Source of the DNA: Deltaproteobacteria bacterium
GTDB taxonomy: Bacteria; Desulfobacterota; Syntrophia; Syntrophales; UBA8958
Length of the DNA: 37,679 nt
NCBI GenBank assembly: GCA_026388335.1
Contig: JAPLJZ010000098.1
Coordinates: 1 to 37,679, forward strand
Reading direction: 5' to 3'
Positions 24,162 through 32,256 of the stretch are shown here, piece by piece. Every line of letters starts with the position of its first letter. Position 1 is the stretch's first letter. Both the position numbers and the translations under genes were made by a program. The notes under the pieces are model-generated. The model made no database searches and had not been told where the DNA came from. It saw nothing but the letters and a program-made list of their open reading frames with translations.

Positions 24162-25442
24162 TTATTTCTGCTTTCTGAGGATAGCCTGGACGAGCGCCCG
24201 ATGGCGGATCTCATCGGTCCGATCTTCAAACGGTATGACCGTCGCCCGGGCTTTCAGCTTATCCAGATAATCAGCCCATCTCTGCATCATCTCCCGGCGT
24301 TCTGGAAGGTGCGAGGTCCGGTTGTAGGCCCGTCCATTCGGGTCCCTGACGGCATGGGCAAGCTGATGCTCAATAAGATCCGGCCTCTCTTGTAACACTT
24401 CATCAAGGATCGTCCGCGCCAAGGCGCGGAAGCCGTGGCCAGTCATAGTGTCCTTGTCATATCCCATGTATCTGAAGGCGGCGTTAATGGTGTTTTCACT
24501 CATCGGCCTTGCAAATGACCGCACGGACGGAAAGACATATTTGCTCGCCCCGGTCAATTCTTTCAGCTCTTTCAATATCTCAATGGCCTGATTGGATAGG
24601 GGTACAATGTGCGGTTGTTTCATCTTCATTTTTGTTGCCGGGATATTCCAGACAGCTTCATCAAGTGAAACCTCTGCCCATTCTGCATGTCTCAGCTCCC
24701 CAGGACGGACAAAGAATAGGGGGGAGAGCCTTAAGGCGCATTTCACGATAAAATGCCCCCGATAGCCGTCTATGATCCTGAGAAGGGGAGCGACTTCTTT
24801 CGGGTCTGTTATCGCTGCATGGTGCTTTTTCACTGGCGGTGGCAATGCTCCCTTAAGATCTACCGAAAGGTCGCGCTCCGCTCTTCCCGTTGCGACGGCA
24901 TATCGAAAAACCTGTCCCGCAATGGTCCTGACCCGGTGCGCAGTTTCAAGAACCCCACGGCTTTCTACCCTGCGCAATACCGCCAACAACTCAGGAGCCT
25001 TGATTTCCGCAATCTGCCTGTTACCTGCCCAGGGGAAAAGATCAACCTCCATTCGCCTTAAGATTGTGGCAGCATGACTGTCTGACCATGTGTTAATAAA
25101 TTTCACATGCCATTCACGGGCTATTACCTCGAAGGTTTCTGTTTCTGTAGTTTTTGCCTGTTTTTGGATCTTGCGCACGGTGCCGGGGTCGATCTCTTGG
25201 GCAACCAGCCTTCTGGCCTCATCCCTCCGTTGCCTGGCATCGGCAAGACTGATTTCAGGATAAGGGCCAAACGTCAATTTCCTCTCCTTCTTGTCGTAGC
25301 GATATTTGAAATGCCATAGCTTGCCGCCCGAGGGAGTAACCAGAAGGAAAAGGCCACCTCCATCGAAAATCTTGTACTCGCTCTTACGTGGTTTAGCGGT
25401 ACGCACCCGGACCTCGGATAGCGGTGTGACCCTTTTCGGCAT
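24162..25442 (-). CDS. int: P4-type tyrosine integrase
   Basis: 426 aa, ATG with AAAGGAGG upstream. An N-terminal DUF4102-like arm-binding domain (SEYKIFDGGGLFLLVTPSGGKLWHFKYRYDKKERKLTFGPYPEISLADARQRRDEAR) is followed by a core-binding domain and the catalytic domain. Visible active residues: Arg246 in FVRPGEL, Lys near 273, H336-x-x-R339 in TGHGFRALAR, His363, and Tyr373 in GRAYNRTSH. It sits next to tRNA-Gln, whose 3' end matches the far-end repeat. It integrates and, with the AlpA-like protein, excises the element. One CCCCCAAAA motif overlaps its ribosome site, which could let binding repress its own translation or transcription. Confidence 0.96.
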   Translation of the reverse strand: MPKRVTPLSEVRVRTAKPRKSEYKIFDGGGLFLLVTPSGGKLWHFKYRYDKKERKLTFGPYPEISLADARQRRDEARRLVAQEIDPGTVRKIQKQAKTTETETFEVIAREWHVKFINTWSDSHAATILRRMEVDLFPWAGNRQIAEIKAPELLAVLRRVESRGVLETAHRVRTIAGQVFRYAVATGRAERDLSVDLKGALPPPVKKHHAAITDPKEVAPLLRIIDGYRGHFIVKCALRLSPLFFVRPGELRHAEWAEVSLDEAVWNIPATKMKMKQPHIVPLSNQAIEILKELKELTGASKYVFPSVRSFARPMSENTINAAFRYMGYDKDTMTGHGFRALARTILDEVLQERPDLIEHQLAHAVRDPNGRAYNRTSHLPERREMMQRWADYLDKLKARATVIPFEDRTDEIRHRALVQAILRKQK

Positions 25443-25455
25443 TGGTAATACCTCC

Positions 25456-25513
25456 TTTTGGGGGCTGGCAAATTCCTTTGGGGGCCGATGACTATCAAAT
25501 CGGCCCCCAAAAA
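25456..25513. repeat. Three G5/C5-A motifs with a 13-bp inverted repeat (possible arm-type sites)
   Basis: TTTTGGGGG at 25456-25464, TTTGGGGG at 25477-25484 and inverted CCCCCAAAAA at 25504-25513. The last two are part of a 13-bp perfect inverted repeat (TTTGGGGGCCGAT / ATCGGCCCCCAAA, 25477-25489 and 25499-25511). They lie 105-160 bases inside the right att core, mirroring the CCCCCAAA pair at 10346-10366. Confidence 0.55.
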
Positions 25514-25561
25514 TTCAGGATTCTGACAAACTTCATAGCACGTCTTTGGACTAATGGCAAG

Positions 25562-25589
25562 AAAAAACCCGCTATTTACGGCGGGTTTT
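25562..25589 (-). terminator. Terminator after tRNA-Gln
   Basis: Minus-strand stem AAAACCCGC / GCGGGTTTT followed by more T's (TTTTTTC). It lies 32 bases past the tRNA 3' end and therefore ends the tRNA transcript before the integrase promoter region. Confidence 0.75.
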
Positions 25590-25617
25590 GTACTTCTCTG
25601 GACTGTCTTGGATTATC

Positions 25618-25634
25618 ATATGGCTGAGGGGCGA
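25618..25634 (+). repeat. Right attachment site (att) repeat
   Basis: ATATGGCTGAGGGGCGA, identical to 10263-10279. Bases 25621-25634 are the 3' end of tRNA-Gln including CCA, so integration keeps the tRNA intact. Confidence 0.9.
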
Positions 25635-25694
25635 GGAATCGAACCTCAATTTACAGGGCCAGAACCTGTCGTCCTACCGTTAGACGACCCCTCA
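25621..25694 (-). tRNA. tRNA-Gln (anticodon CUG)
   Basis: 74 bases including an encoded CCA. Acceptor stem TGAGGGG/CCCCTCA, anticodon stem ACAGG/CCTGT around the loop TTCTGGC giving anticodon CTG, and T-loop TTCGATT are all visible. A U1-A72 pair is typical of tRNA-Gln. The 3' end is the integration site of the element on its left. Confidence 0.95.
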
Positions 25695-25762
25695 ATGCAT
25701 AAATTACAGTCTGGCGAGGCCACGACCTAGATTGAAAAGATGACTCCCCTGCATGGGATGAC

Positions 25763-26164
25763 TCATGGCATATTGACGTCAGCCTTTGATCCGACCTTTT
25801 TTGTGTCAATATCGTCTGGATACGTCATGGCACCCTGTCCACGTTCGCGGGTTCGGACACGGATCACCTCTTCCACGGGGTATACGAAGATAATGCCGTC
25901 TCCCGGTTCTCCGGTATAGGCTGACTTTAGGATGGTTTCAATCGCATCTTCCAGATTGCGGTCGTTCAAGACAATGTTGATCTGCATTTTCGGCAGCATG
26001 TTTACCTGGTAGGTGCCGGCGCGGCCCACCAACTGGATGCCTCCCTGGCGCCCATGACCGCGGACCTCGAACATATTCAATCCCACAATGCCGATTTCGG
26101 CAAGGGCATCCTTGACATCGTTGACCTTATCTTCACGAATGATGGCTTCGATCTTTTTCAGCAT
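25763..26164 (-). CDS. glnK: Nitrogen regulatory PII protein (GlnK-type)
   Basis: 133 aa, ATG with GGAG seven bases upstream. PII signatures: IVGLNMFEVRGHGRQGG, a T-loop with the potentially modified Tyr52 (GRAGTYQVNMLPK), and the ATP/2-oxoglutarate site GEPGDGIIFVYPVEEVIRVRT. It has a C-terminal extension of about 20 residues (GAMTYPDDIDTKKVGSKADVNMP) beyond the usual 112 aa. It follows amtB by 38 bases on the same strand. It should bind AmtB and block ammonium uptake when nitrogen is plentiful. Confidence 0.95.
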   Translation of the reverse strand: MLKKIEAIIREDKVNDVKDALAEIGIVGLNMFEVRGHGRQGGIQLVGRAGTYQVNMLPKMQINIVLNDRNLEDAIETILKSAYTGEPGDGIIFVYPVEEVIRVRTRERGQGAMTYPDDIDTKKVGSKADVNMP

Positions 26165-26202
26165 GGCAAATCTCCAAGATAAAAATAGGCTTTAAAACAG
26201 GT

Positions 26203-27429
26203 TTACGAATAGGATCTCTCTCCGTGGGAACTGATATCCAGGCCTACCTCCTCTTCAATAGCGGTGACCCGCAGCCCGATACTCCAGTTCAGCAGCTTGG
26301 CTATTACATAGGTAGATCCGAAACAAAAGACAATGGTGACGATCACGGCAAAAAGCTGGATGCCGACCTGCCCGGGATTGCCGAAAAACAGGCCGTTGGC
26401 GCCATCGCTATTCACGGCAACCGTGGCAAACAGACCCGTAGCGAGCATGCCCCAGGTGCTGGCAATGCCGTGACAGGCCCAGACATCCAGCGATTCATCC
26501 AGTTTCCGTCTGTCCCGAAAACGCATGGTATAATACGACAGTGGTGCAGCAACTGCCCCAACCACCATAGACGCCAATGGTGTGATATAACCCGAAGCGG
26601 GTGTCACAGCCGCGAGACCGACTACCATTCCCGTGGCGATTCCCAGTGTGCTGGGACGTCCATCCAGCCAGGAGAGCATCATCCAGACCAGACCGGCAGT
26701 AGCGGCGGAAGTGTTGGTGGTCAACAGGGCATTCACTGCCACACCATTGGCTGCCAGGGCGCTACCGGCATTAAAACCGAACCAGCCCACCCACAGCAAT
26801 CCAGCGCCTAGGACGGTTAACGGAATATTGCTTGGTTCCATAGGACTTTTGCCATACCCCTTGCGTGGCCCGATCACTAATGCAAAGGCGAGGGCCGAAA
26901 AACCGGCGGCGATATGCACGACCGTGCCCCCGGCAAAATCCAGGACACCCATTTGCTTCAACCAGCCGCCCTGTCCCCAAACCCAGTGGCACAGCGGATC
27001 ATAGACTAACGTCGCCCAGAGGAGACTGAATATCAGAAAACTCTTAAATTTAACGCGTTCCACAAAGGCGCCCGTAATCAACGCCGGGGTGATGACCGCG
27101 AACATCATCTGAAAAGCAGCAAAAAGTCCATGGGGAATGGTCTTGCTGTAGTCTCCGTTGGGCAGAGCTCCCACCCCCGTAAACCCGAGATAATTCAGCC
27201 CGCCGACGAGGCCGTTGATGTCGGCGCCGAAGGCCAGAGAGTAACCGTATAGCACCCACTGGACCCCAATCAGGGCCATGAAAACATAACTCAAGGTTAA
27301 AGTGGAAAGAACGTTCTTCCTGCGCACCATCCCCCCATAAAAAAGCGCGAGGGCCGGCGTCATTAATAACACCAATGAACAACACACCAGTATCCAGGCT
27401 GTGTCGCCTGCGTTGATCTGATTTACCAT
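26203..27429 (-). CDS. amtB: Ammonium transporter
   Basis: 408 aa from the ATG at 27429, which has GAGGGGAG eight bases upstream. The inner-membrane channel family is clear: about 11 hydrophobic segments, the ALALFYGGMVRRKN start, GALPNGDYSKTIPHG, HVWGQGGWL, the first pore histidine in GGTVVHIAAG, and the second in WACHGIASTWG. It takes up ammonium when external levels are low. It is transcribed with glnK from a sigma-54 promoter, as is classical for nitrogen-limited expression. Confidence 0.96.
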   Translation of the reverse strand: MVNQINAGDTAWILVCCSLVLLMTPALALFYGGMVRRKNVLSTLTLSYVFMALIGVQWVLYGYSLAFGADINGLVGGLNYLGFTGVGALPNGDYSKTIPHGLFAAFQMMFAVITPALITGAFVERVKFKSFLIFSLLWATLVYDPLCHWVWGQGGWLKQMGVLDFAGGTVVHIAAGFSALAFALVIGPRKGYGKSPMEPSNIPLTVLGAGLLWVGWFGFNAGSALAANGVAVNALLTTNTSAATAGLVWMMLSWLDGRPSTLGIATGMVVGLAAVTPASGYITPLASMVVGAVAAPLSYYTMRFRDRRKLDESLDVWACHGIASTWGMLATGLFATVAVNSDGANGLFFGNPGQVGIQLFAVIVTIVFCFGSTYVIAKLLNWSIGLRVTAIEEEVGLDISSHGERSYS

Positions 27430-27480
27430 ACCATGTCTCCCCTCAGAATTTGAATCGAACGGACAAACCAATCGCGCATT

Positions 27481-27496
27481 TGCAATTACCTTGCCA
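27481..27496 (-). promoter_or_regulatory. Sigma-54 promoter of amtB-glnK
   Basis: Minus-strand TGGCAA-GGTAA-TTGCA, with GG and GC ten bases apart. One mismatch to TGGCAC-N5-TTGCA. It lies 52 bases before the amtB start codon. Confidence 0.82.
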
Positions 27497-27553
27497 TAAT
27501 ATTTACTCTAAAATTGTCTTTATTATACAACAGGTTGCATAAGACTGGCTATT

Positions 27554-27573
27554 ACAAATATGTACATATTTGT
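27554..27573. promoter_or_regulatory. 20-bp perfect palindrome upstream of amtB
   Basis: ACAAATATGTACATATTTGT is a perfect inverted repeat located 58-77 bases upstream of the -24 element. The first 12 bases recur exactly at the nrpR promoter. A binding site for the sigma-54 activator or for NrpR is likely. The rest of 27574-27726 holds only a weak GGAAGG/CCTTCC hairpin and an open 3' reading-frame tail of the next gene. Confidence 0.65.
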
Positions 27574-27726
27574 CTATTACGAGAGCGATGAGACATAATT
27601 GTTCTGATGGTAAAAGAAAGGAATTGTAGGAAGGATAGCTACTCCCTTCCCACCGGTGGCGCGTTCACGGCATTAAGAAGCTCGTCAATCTTTCTGAGGG
27701 CTTGCTGCGGGCGACCGTTCCCTTTT

Positions 27727-30321
27727 TTATTTACCGTAACAGATCAGTTTCTGGTTGACGACATCTGACAGCAACAACAATCCCCGTTCACGGACGTCGT
27801 AAACCCGGACGACTTCTTCATAGCGACTATCACGAGGTAGCAGCTCCGCCAGTATGTTGGGCATGCTCTCCATCCAGTCATGATTAAAATGGACCTCCTG
27901 CTGGTCGGGATAAATGGCCATATAGAAGATGTCCATTTCCACAAGATCCTGAAAGAAATGAGTCCCGAAAGACAGGTCGGGAATAAGAATGCCACCCTGA
28001 TAGGCGATCTCCGCGATTGCGATGATATTGTTGATCTCCGAAAAGGTCACCGGAACGCCCATGGCCGGCGTAGTAGTCCCCCAGCGGCCAGGACCGAAGA
28101 GAGCGGTCGGCGTTTCTTCACGGTTCTCGATCAGTTTGTTAAGGCGCCCCACCAAGCGGGCTACATCGTATTTTTCGGAAAGGGACAACCTCGTGTACCC
28201 TTGGGGGTCCACATAGATGATCCGGGAAAGGGGCTGGGAGACGCTACCCCCCATGAAGTTCCCTTCCTGGCGGAGGAGGATGCGATTCTTCATGATCTTT
28301 TCCGGAATGTCCACGCGGACGTTCTGTCCCTTGGTCTGAAAGGGCCGACACTGGAGTAGATTGACCTGTAAAAGCCCTTCCGAGTTGATATTTGCCGTAA
28401 ATTCTATATCTACCGGATATTGATAGACCTTTTCCAGAGTCTTGAGCATGCGGGACATAATCTCTGTGAAGGGCGTCGTTGCTAAAAGTTCATCAAAAGT
28501 GAGGATCCAGATATCTTGAGCAGCCCGTCCAGTTGACCGCAGGCGTTCCGAGGCTTCCGTATCTCTTTCGCCCACAAGGTCCATCCGCACCTCCAACCCT
28601 TCATTGATTACCTGGATCAAGGAAAGGGCATGGAAGCGGTTATCCTCAATATTCAGGACATCGACATCATGCTGGGAGAAGCGCCGTATATCCGCCATAC
28701 TCCCATGAGGCTTTACCAGCGGAGCATCGAGGGCCACAATACGGGGATAGTCATTTTCCACCCGGTTGACGGCCCGCGTCCCCAAACCAAAAACAATGCG
28801 CAGCATGCCGGCCCGGGGGTCCATACCCTGCTTCCACACAAAGGTGTTGTAGGAAAGCCCCACCCCTGCTACCTCGGGGAAGAAATAATGTTTGCGGTAA
28901 GCCCCTGATACCCGCTGCACCAGGATGGCCATCTGCTCATCCTGCTGATCGAGGCCGCGCTGGAGACGGTAGGTCAGGGCGTCCTCGTTCATGGTGCTGG
29001 CAAAAACCAGCCGGACGGATTCTTCGAAGGCTTCGTAGCGTTGCTCCGGCGTTCCCTGGTTGACACAGAAAAAACTCTCGTATTTACGGGCGAAAGCATT
29101 CCCGAAGGCATCCTCCAGGAGACTGCTGGAACGGACAATGATTGGCGACTGGCCGAAATACTCGAGCATCAACTGAAATTGTTCCTTGACCTCTTCGGGG
29201 AAAACGCCCCGGAGCATGTTGGCTTTCAACTCCTTAGCGCTCTCAAAATAACCGTCCTTGGTCTTTTGGGACATGAGGGTTTTCCACCAGCCATTCTGAA
29301 CGATATAGGAATAGAAAACATCGGAGCCGATATAGAAGGAATCGTGAAGCTCCAGGCAACCGGGCCAGTCATATTCCATGTCCCGACGGAGAATATTTCT
29401 CGCCAGGAGCATGCCAACGGATTTTCCACCAATGAAACCGGTGCCAATAAGGCGGTCCTTGATATTCAGGAGATCTTCAAGGGTGAAATAGTCACCGGCC
29501 AACGATAGCATCCGCTTCTCCCTCCCGATCATGACCCGGGAAAGTTGTTTGATCATCTCTTTTTTTTCTTCTGTGGCTTCGGGGTTTTCCAGAACTTCTC
29601 TGGCACGCAGAAAGATGCGATCCCAGTAATCGAGATTTCGCTCCGCATTGACCGAACTCTTATGGGCCAGAAAGGAGAATAGCTGGGTAGCGTCCACACT
29701 GTACATGATGGGAACATATTTATCCCCCTCCGTGATGTGGGGCAGGAACATGGTGGGCGTGTAGCGGTGCCAGGCTTTCAGGGGATGGACACAGATCTTT
29801 TCCTGATAGTTATAGACGTCAAGGAGCACCTGAGTCGTCTCCCGGATGCGGGCAACAGTCTTGAAGGAATGGCGGCCCCGTAAAATGGCGAAATAGGCTA
29901 CCGTATTGAGCTCAAAAAGATAAGGGCATGTAATAACAAAGAAATTGCCGATCATCAGGTCGGTCGCCCAGGCTAGAAGGAGATCTGAAAGGCAATCAAA
30001 TACATAGAAGACGTCCCGCCCTTCCTGGCGGATGATGTTATGGACCTGCGTGGAAAAGGATTCGAAGCCCATATCGGCGCTAAGTTTATAGATGATAACC
30101 TTACCGGTGGCTTCGAGGAGGGGCGCATGGCAGGCGAAACGCATGTAAACCACCCGTTCATTGTTTTCCAGGGCCTTATTTACGAAAGGAAGGACGAAAT
30201 GCATATAATCTTCAATATCGTCCACCTGAAGAACCACGTTGTCGCCCGTCTGCAAGTAATCTAGAACGTCGTCCAAACCCTGGATACCGGAACTGACTCG
30301 GGAAAAAGATACCATGCTCAA
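27727..30321 (-). CDS. Degenerate KaiC-like domain fused to PEP/pyruvate-binding (PPDK_N) domain
   Basis: 864 aa. Residues about 1-240 resemble a RecA/KaiC-type fold (SSGIQGLDDVL, FYVFDCLSDLL, FELNTVAYFAILRGRHSFKTVARIRETTQVLLDVY) but the P-loop region reads TGDNVVLQVDDIEDYMHF, so the Walker A lysine is absent. Residues about 320-700 form the ATP-grasp PPDK_N domain: GTGFIGGKSVGML, SPIIVRSSSLLEDAFGNAFARKYESFF, MAILVQRVSGAY, FGLGTRAV, and VNLLQCRPFQTKG. There is no phosphohistidine or PEP-binding barrel, so it is not a full PEP synthase. The role is unknown; phosphotransfer or signalling is possible. It is divergent from the NifA-like gene. Confidence 0.82.
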   Translation of the reverse strand: MSMVSFSRVSSGIQGLDDVLDYLQTGDNVVLQVDDIEDYMHFVLPFVNKALENNERVVYMRFACHAPLLEATGKVIIYKLSADMGFESFSTQVHNIIRQEGRDVFYVFDCLSDLLLAWATDLMIGNFFVITCPYLFELNTVAYFAILRGRHSFKTVARIRETTQVLLDVYNYQEKICVHPLKAWHRYTPTMFLPHITEGDKYVPIMYSVDATQLFSFLAHKSSVNAERNLDYWDRIFLRAREVLENPEATEEKKEMIKQLSRVMIGREKRMLSLAGDYFTLEDLLNIKDRLIGTGFIGGKSVGMLLARNILRRDMEYDWPGCLELHDSFYIGSDVFYSYIVQNGWWKTLMSQKTKDGYFESAKELKANMLRGVFPEEVKEQFQLMLEYFGQSPIIVRSSSLLEDAFGNAFARKYESFFCVNQGTPEQRYEAFEESVRLVFASTMNEDALTYRLQRGLDQQDEQMAILVQRVSGAYRKHYFFPEVAGVGLSYNTFVWKQGMDPRAGMLRIVFGLGTRAVNRVENDYPRIVALDAPLVKPHGSMADIRRFSQHDVDVLNIEDNRFHALSLIQVINEGLEVRMDLVGERDTEASERLRSTGRAAQDIWILTFDELLATTPFTEIMSRMLKTLEKVYQYPVDIEFTANINSEGLLQVNLLQCRPFQTKGQNVRVDIPEKIMKNRILLRQEGNFMGGSVSQPLSRIIYVDPQGYTRLSLSEKYDVARLVGRLNKLIENREETPTALFGPGRWGTTTPAMGVPVTFSEINNIIAIAEIAYQGGILIPDLSFGTHFFQDLVEMDIFYMAIYPDQQEVHFNHDWMESMPNILAELLPRDSRYEEVVRVYDVRERGLLLLSDVVNQKLICYGK

Positions 30322-30421
30322 CCTCGCTCAAACATAGTTGGTACGATATTTGATTACAAAGTGCATACCAGAAAAAATGACAAACGCCCATTGCTTTTTT
30401 TTCAACTAAATTGTATAAGAT

Positions 30422-31984
30422 ATGAAATCAGCTTATTACTGTCCATTTTTGTCCAATATGAGCATACATAATTACGAAGAATTAGCGGCTCTGCATGCCA
30501 TCGCCAAGACCCTCGCCCAGCCCTGGGAGCTGCGGGATCAGCTCGAACAGGTTCTGGGCGAGATGCACGCCCATCTGGGTATGCAGCGGGGAATGATCTC
30601 CCTGCTGGATCGAGATACAGGGGAGGCATGGCTGGAGGTGGCCCACGACATCAAACTCGATGGCGTGGAAATTACTTATCAAATAGGTGAAGGCATCACG
30701 GGAAAGGTAGCCCAGACCGGCCGTCCCATGGCCATCCCGAATCTGGGCAAGGAAACCCTTTTTCTGGACCGGACCGGGGCGCGAAGAAACCTGAACCGTA
30801 ATGAACTGGCCTTCCTGTGCGTTCCCATCATATACGATTCCCGGGTTGTAGGCATCCTTTCCGCCGACAAGGGCGCCCAAGATGTTGCGGATCTGGACCA
30901 GGAATTGTCCATGCTTTCCTCGGTAGCAGAACTTATCGCCAAAGCCGTTCACATCCTTGCTCTTGAGGAAGAAAACCGCCGCCTGCGCAGCCTCGTCAAC
31001 CAGGGCAAGTCCCCTACCATTGACATTATCGGACATTCGAAGGGCATGCAGGAGGTCTTCGGCCTGATCCGCCATGTCGCCGATTCGAGCACCACCGCCC
31101 TGATTCTTGGGGAAACCGGCACCGGCAAGGAATTGATTGCCAAGGCTATTCACATCAACAGCGCCCGCGCCAAGGGACCCCTGATCCAGGTCAACTGCGC
31201 GGCGATACCGGATACCCTTATAGAAAGTGAATTGTTCGGACACGAGCGGGGCGCTTTTACCGGTGCCATGAGACAGAATCGGGGCCGGTTTGAGGAGGCC
31301 AACAACGGCACTATTTTCCTTGACGAGGTTGCCGAGCTGTCGGCTGCGGCGCAGGCCAAACTTCTCAGGGTCCTTCAGGAAAAACAGTTCCAGCCCCTGG
31401 GCTCCCCTCGCCTCGTCAAAACGAATGCTCGCGTTATCGCCGCCACCAACCGCCGCCTGGAGGATTGTGTTTCATCAGGACAATTTCGGACAGATCTCTA
31501 TTACCGCCTTAGCGTTTTCCCCATTTACATACCTCCCCTGCGAGATAGGGGAAATGACATTATCCTTCTGGCCGATCATTTTGTTCTCAAGTATTCAAAA
31601 GAATTGAATAAACCTGTCAAGAGGATTACCACTGCCGTCATTGAGGCCTTTCTGTCCCACCATTGGCCGGGAAATGTCCGGGAACTGGAAAACTGTATCG
31701 AACGGGCAATCCTGCTGACCGAGGGTGATGCTATTGAAATGATTCATCTGCCTCCTTCCTTGCAGACAAAGGGTCGGGAAGAAGTGGAAAAGGAAGCGGG
31801 AAGGTTCAGCACCGTTATCGAAAGTCAGGAGCGGTCCCTGATTATTGAGGCACTGAAAGAGTCTCATGGCAATCAGAGCCAAGCAGCCAGAAATCTCGGT
31901 ACGACCAAACGGATTATCCAGTATAAGATCCAGAAGATGGGCATCGATCCATGGAAATTCCGGACCGCGAAAAACAGCCGGTGA
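30422..31984 (+). CDS. NifA-like GAF-AAA+-HTH sigma-54 activator
   Basis: 520 aa with the ATG at 30422; an internal ATG at 30458 is equally unsupported by a clear ribosome site. Order: GAF domain (about 35-180), AAA+ domain with Walker A GETGTGKE (230-237), the sigma-54 contact loop GAFTGA (277-282), Walker B GTIFLDEV (296-303), and a Fis-type helix-turn-helix at the end ([29 protein letters not shown]). The GAF domain and the HTH are NifA-like. It should activate the sigma-54 promoters of this window (amtB, mvhD operon, glutamate synthase operon) in response to a small molecule or PII, by inference. Confidence 0.9.
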   Translation: MKSAYYCPFLSNMSIHNYEELAALHAIAKTLAQPWELRDQLEQVLGEMHAHLGMQRGMISLLDRDTGEAWLEVAHDIKLDGVEITYQIGEGITGKVAQTGRPMAIPNLGKETLFLDRTGARRNLNRNELAFLCVPIIYDSRVVGILSADKGAQDVADLDQELSMLSSVAELIAKAVHILALEEENRRLRSLVNQGKSPTIDIIGHSKGMQEVFGLIRHVADSSTTALILGETGTGKELIAKAIHINSARAKGPLIQVNCAAIPDTLIESELFGHERGAFTGAMRQNRGRFEEANNGTIFLDEVAELSAAAQAKLLRVLQEKQFQPLGSPRLVKTNARVIAATNRRLEDCVSSGQFRTDLYYRLSVFPIYIPPLRDRGNDIILLADHFVLKYSKELNKPVKRITTAVIEAFLSHHWPGNVRELENCIERAILLTEGDAIEMIHLPPSLQTKGREEVEKEAGRFSTVIESQERSLIIEALKESHGNQSQAARNLGTTKRIIQYKIQKMGIDPWKFRTAKNSR

Positions 31985-32031
31985 GCTCACCCGTCCTTTT
32001 GGACAATAATGTAGACATGTCCTGCTCATAA

Positions 32032-32044
32032 GTACAAATTTGTC
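32032..32044. promoter_or_regulatory. ACAAATTTGT palindrome upstream of glutamate synthase operon
   Basis: GTACAAATTTGTC, containing the perfect 10-bp palindrome ACAAATTTGT. It shares GTACAAAT with the nrpR site and the ACAAAT/ATTTGT half-sites with the amtB palindrome. It lies about 105 bases upstream of the candidate sigma-54 promoter. Confidence 0.5.
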
Positions 32045-32146
32045 ATTTTATGACCTATGAGAGAGAACTATTTTGTGGCAACAAAATATTCCGTCAGCAA
32101 ATCCGGAACAAGATGGTGCAAACAAGATCTTCCCGTACATCGGTAA

Positions 32147-32162
32147 TGGCATGATCTTCGCA
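32147..32162 (+). promoter_or_regulatory. Candidate sigma-54 promoter of the glutamate synthase operon
   Basis: TGGCATGATCTTCGCA has GG and GC exactly ten bases apart. The -24 is good (TGGCAT); the -12 is TCGCA rather than TTGCA. The first gene starts 95 bases downstream. Confidence 0.6.
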
Positions 32163-32256
32163 AACTCGCAGAAGTGTAACGTATAGCGATCCAGGGAACT
32201 TTTGAAAATAATGTATCCCGGGTCAAGCCCGGATTGACAGAGAGAAAGATTGATAC

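Larger units (their letters stand above)
10263..25634. mobile_element. 15.4-kb integrative element in tRNA-Gln, phage-satellite-like
   Basis: The element is bounded by a 17-bp direct repeat that contains the 3' end of tRNA-Gln. Next to the tRNA is a P4-type tyrosine integrase. Inside are an AlpA-like regulator, replication genes (Rep-like and DnaB), a TerS-like protein, tape-measure-like and tail-type proteins, cargo genes (GNAT, HNH, a Cys-His-Asp candidate), a plus-strand operon behind a structured leader, and HicAB. No large terminase, portal, capsid protease, major capsid, sheath/tube, holin or endolysin gene is recognisable. The size, the tRNA site, and TerS without TerL fit phage satellites. 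A deletion derivative of a prophage cannot be excluded, although the genes look intact and tightly packed. Confidence 0.88.

Noticed and set aside
10263-25634. CRISPR arrays or insertion sequences
   Set aside because: I found no regularly spaced repeats beyond the two 18-bp copies, and no transposase-like product anywhere in the window.
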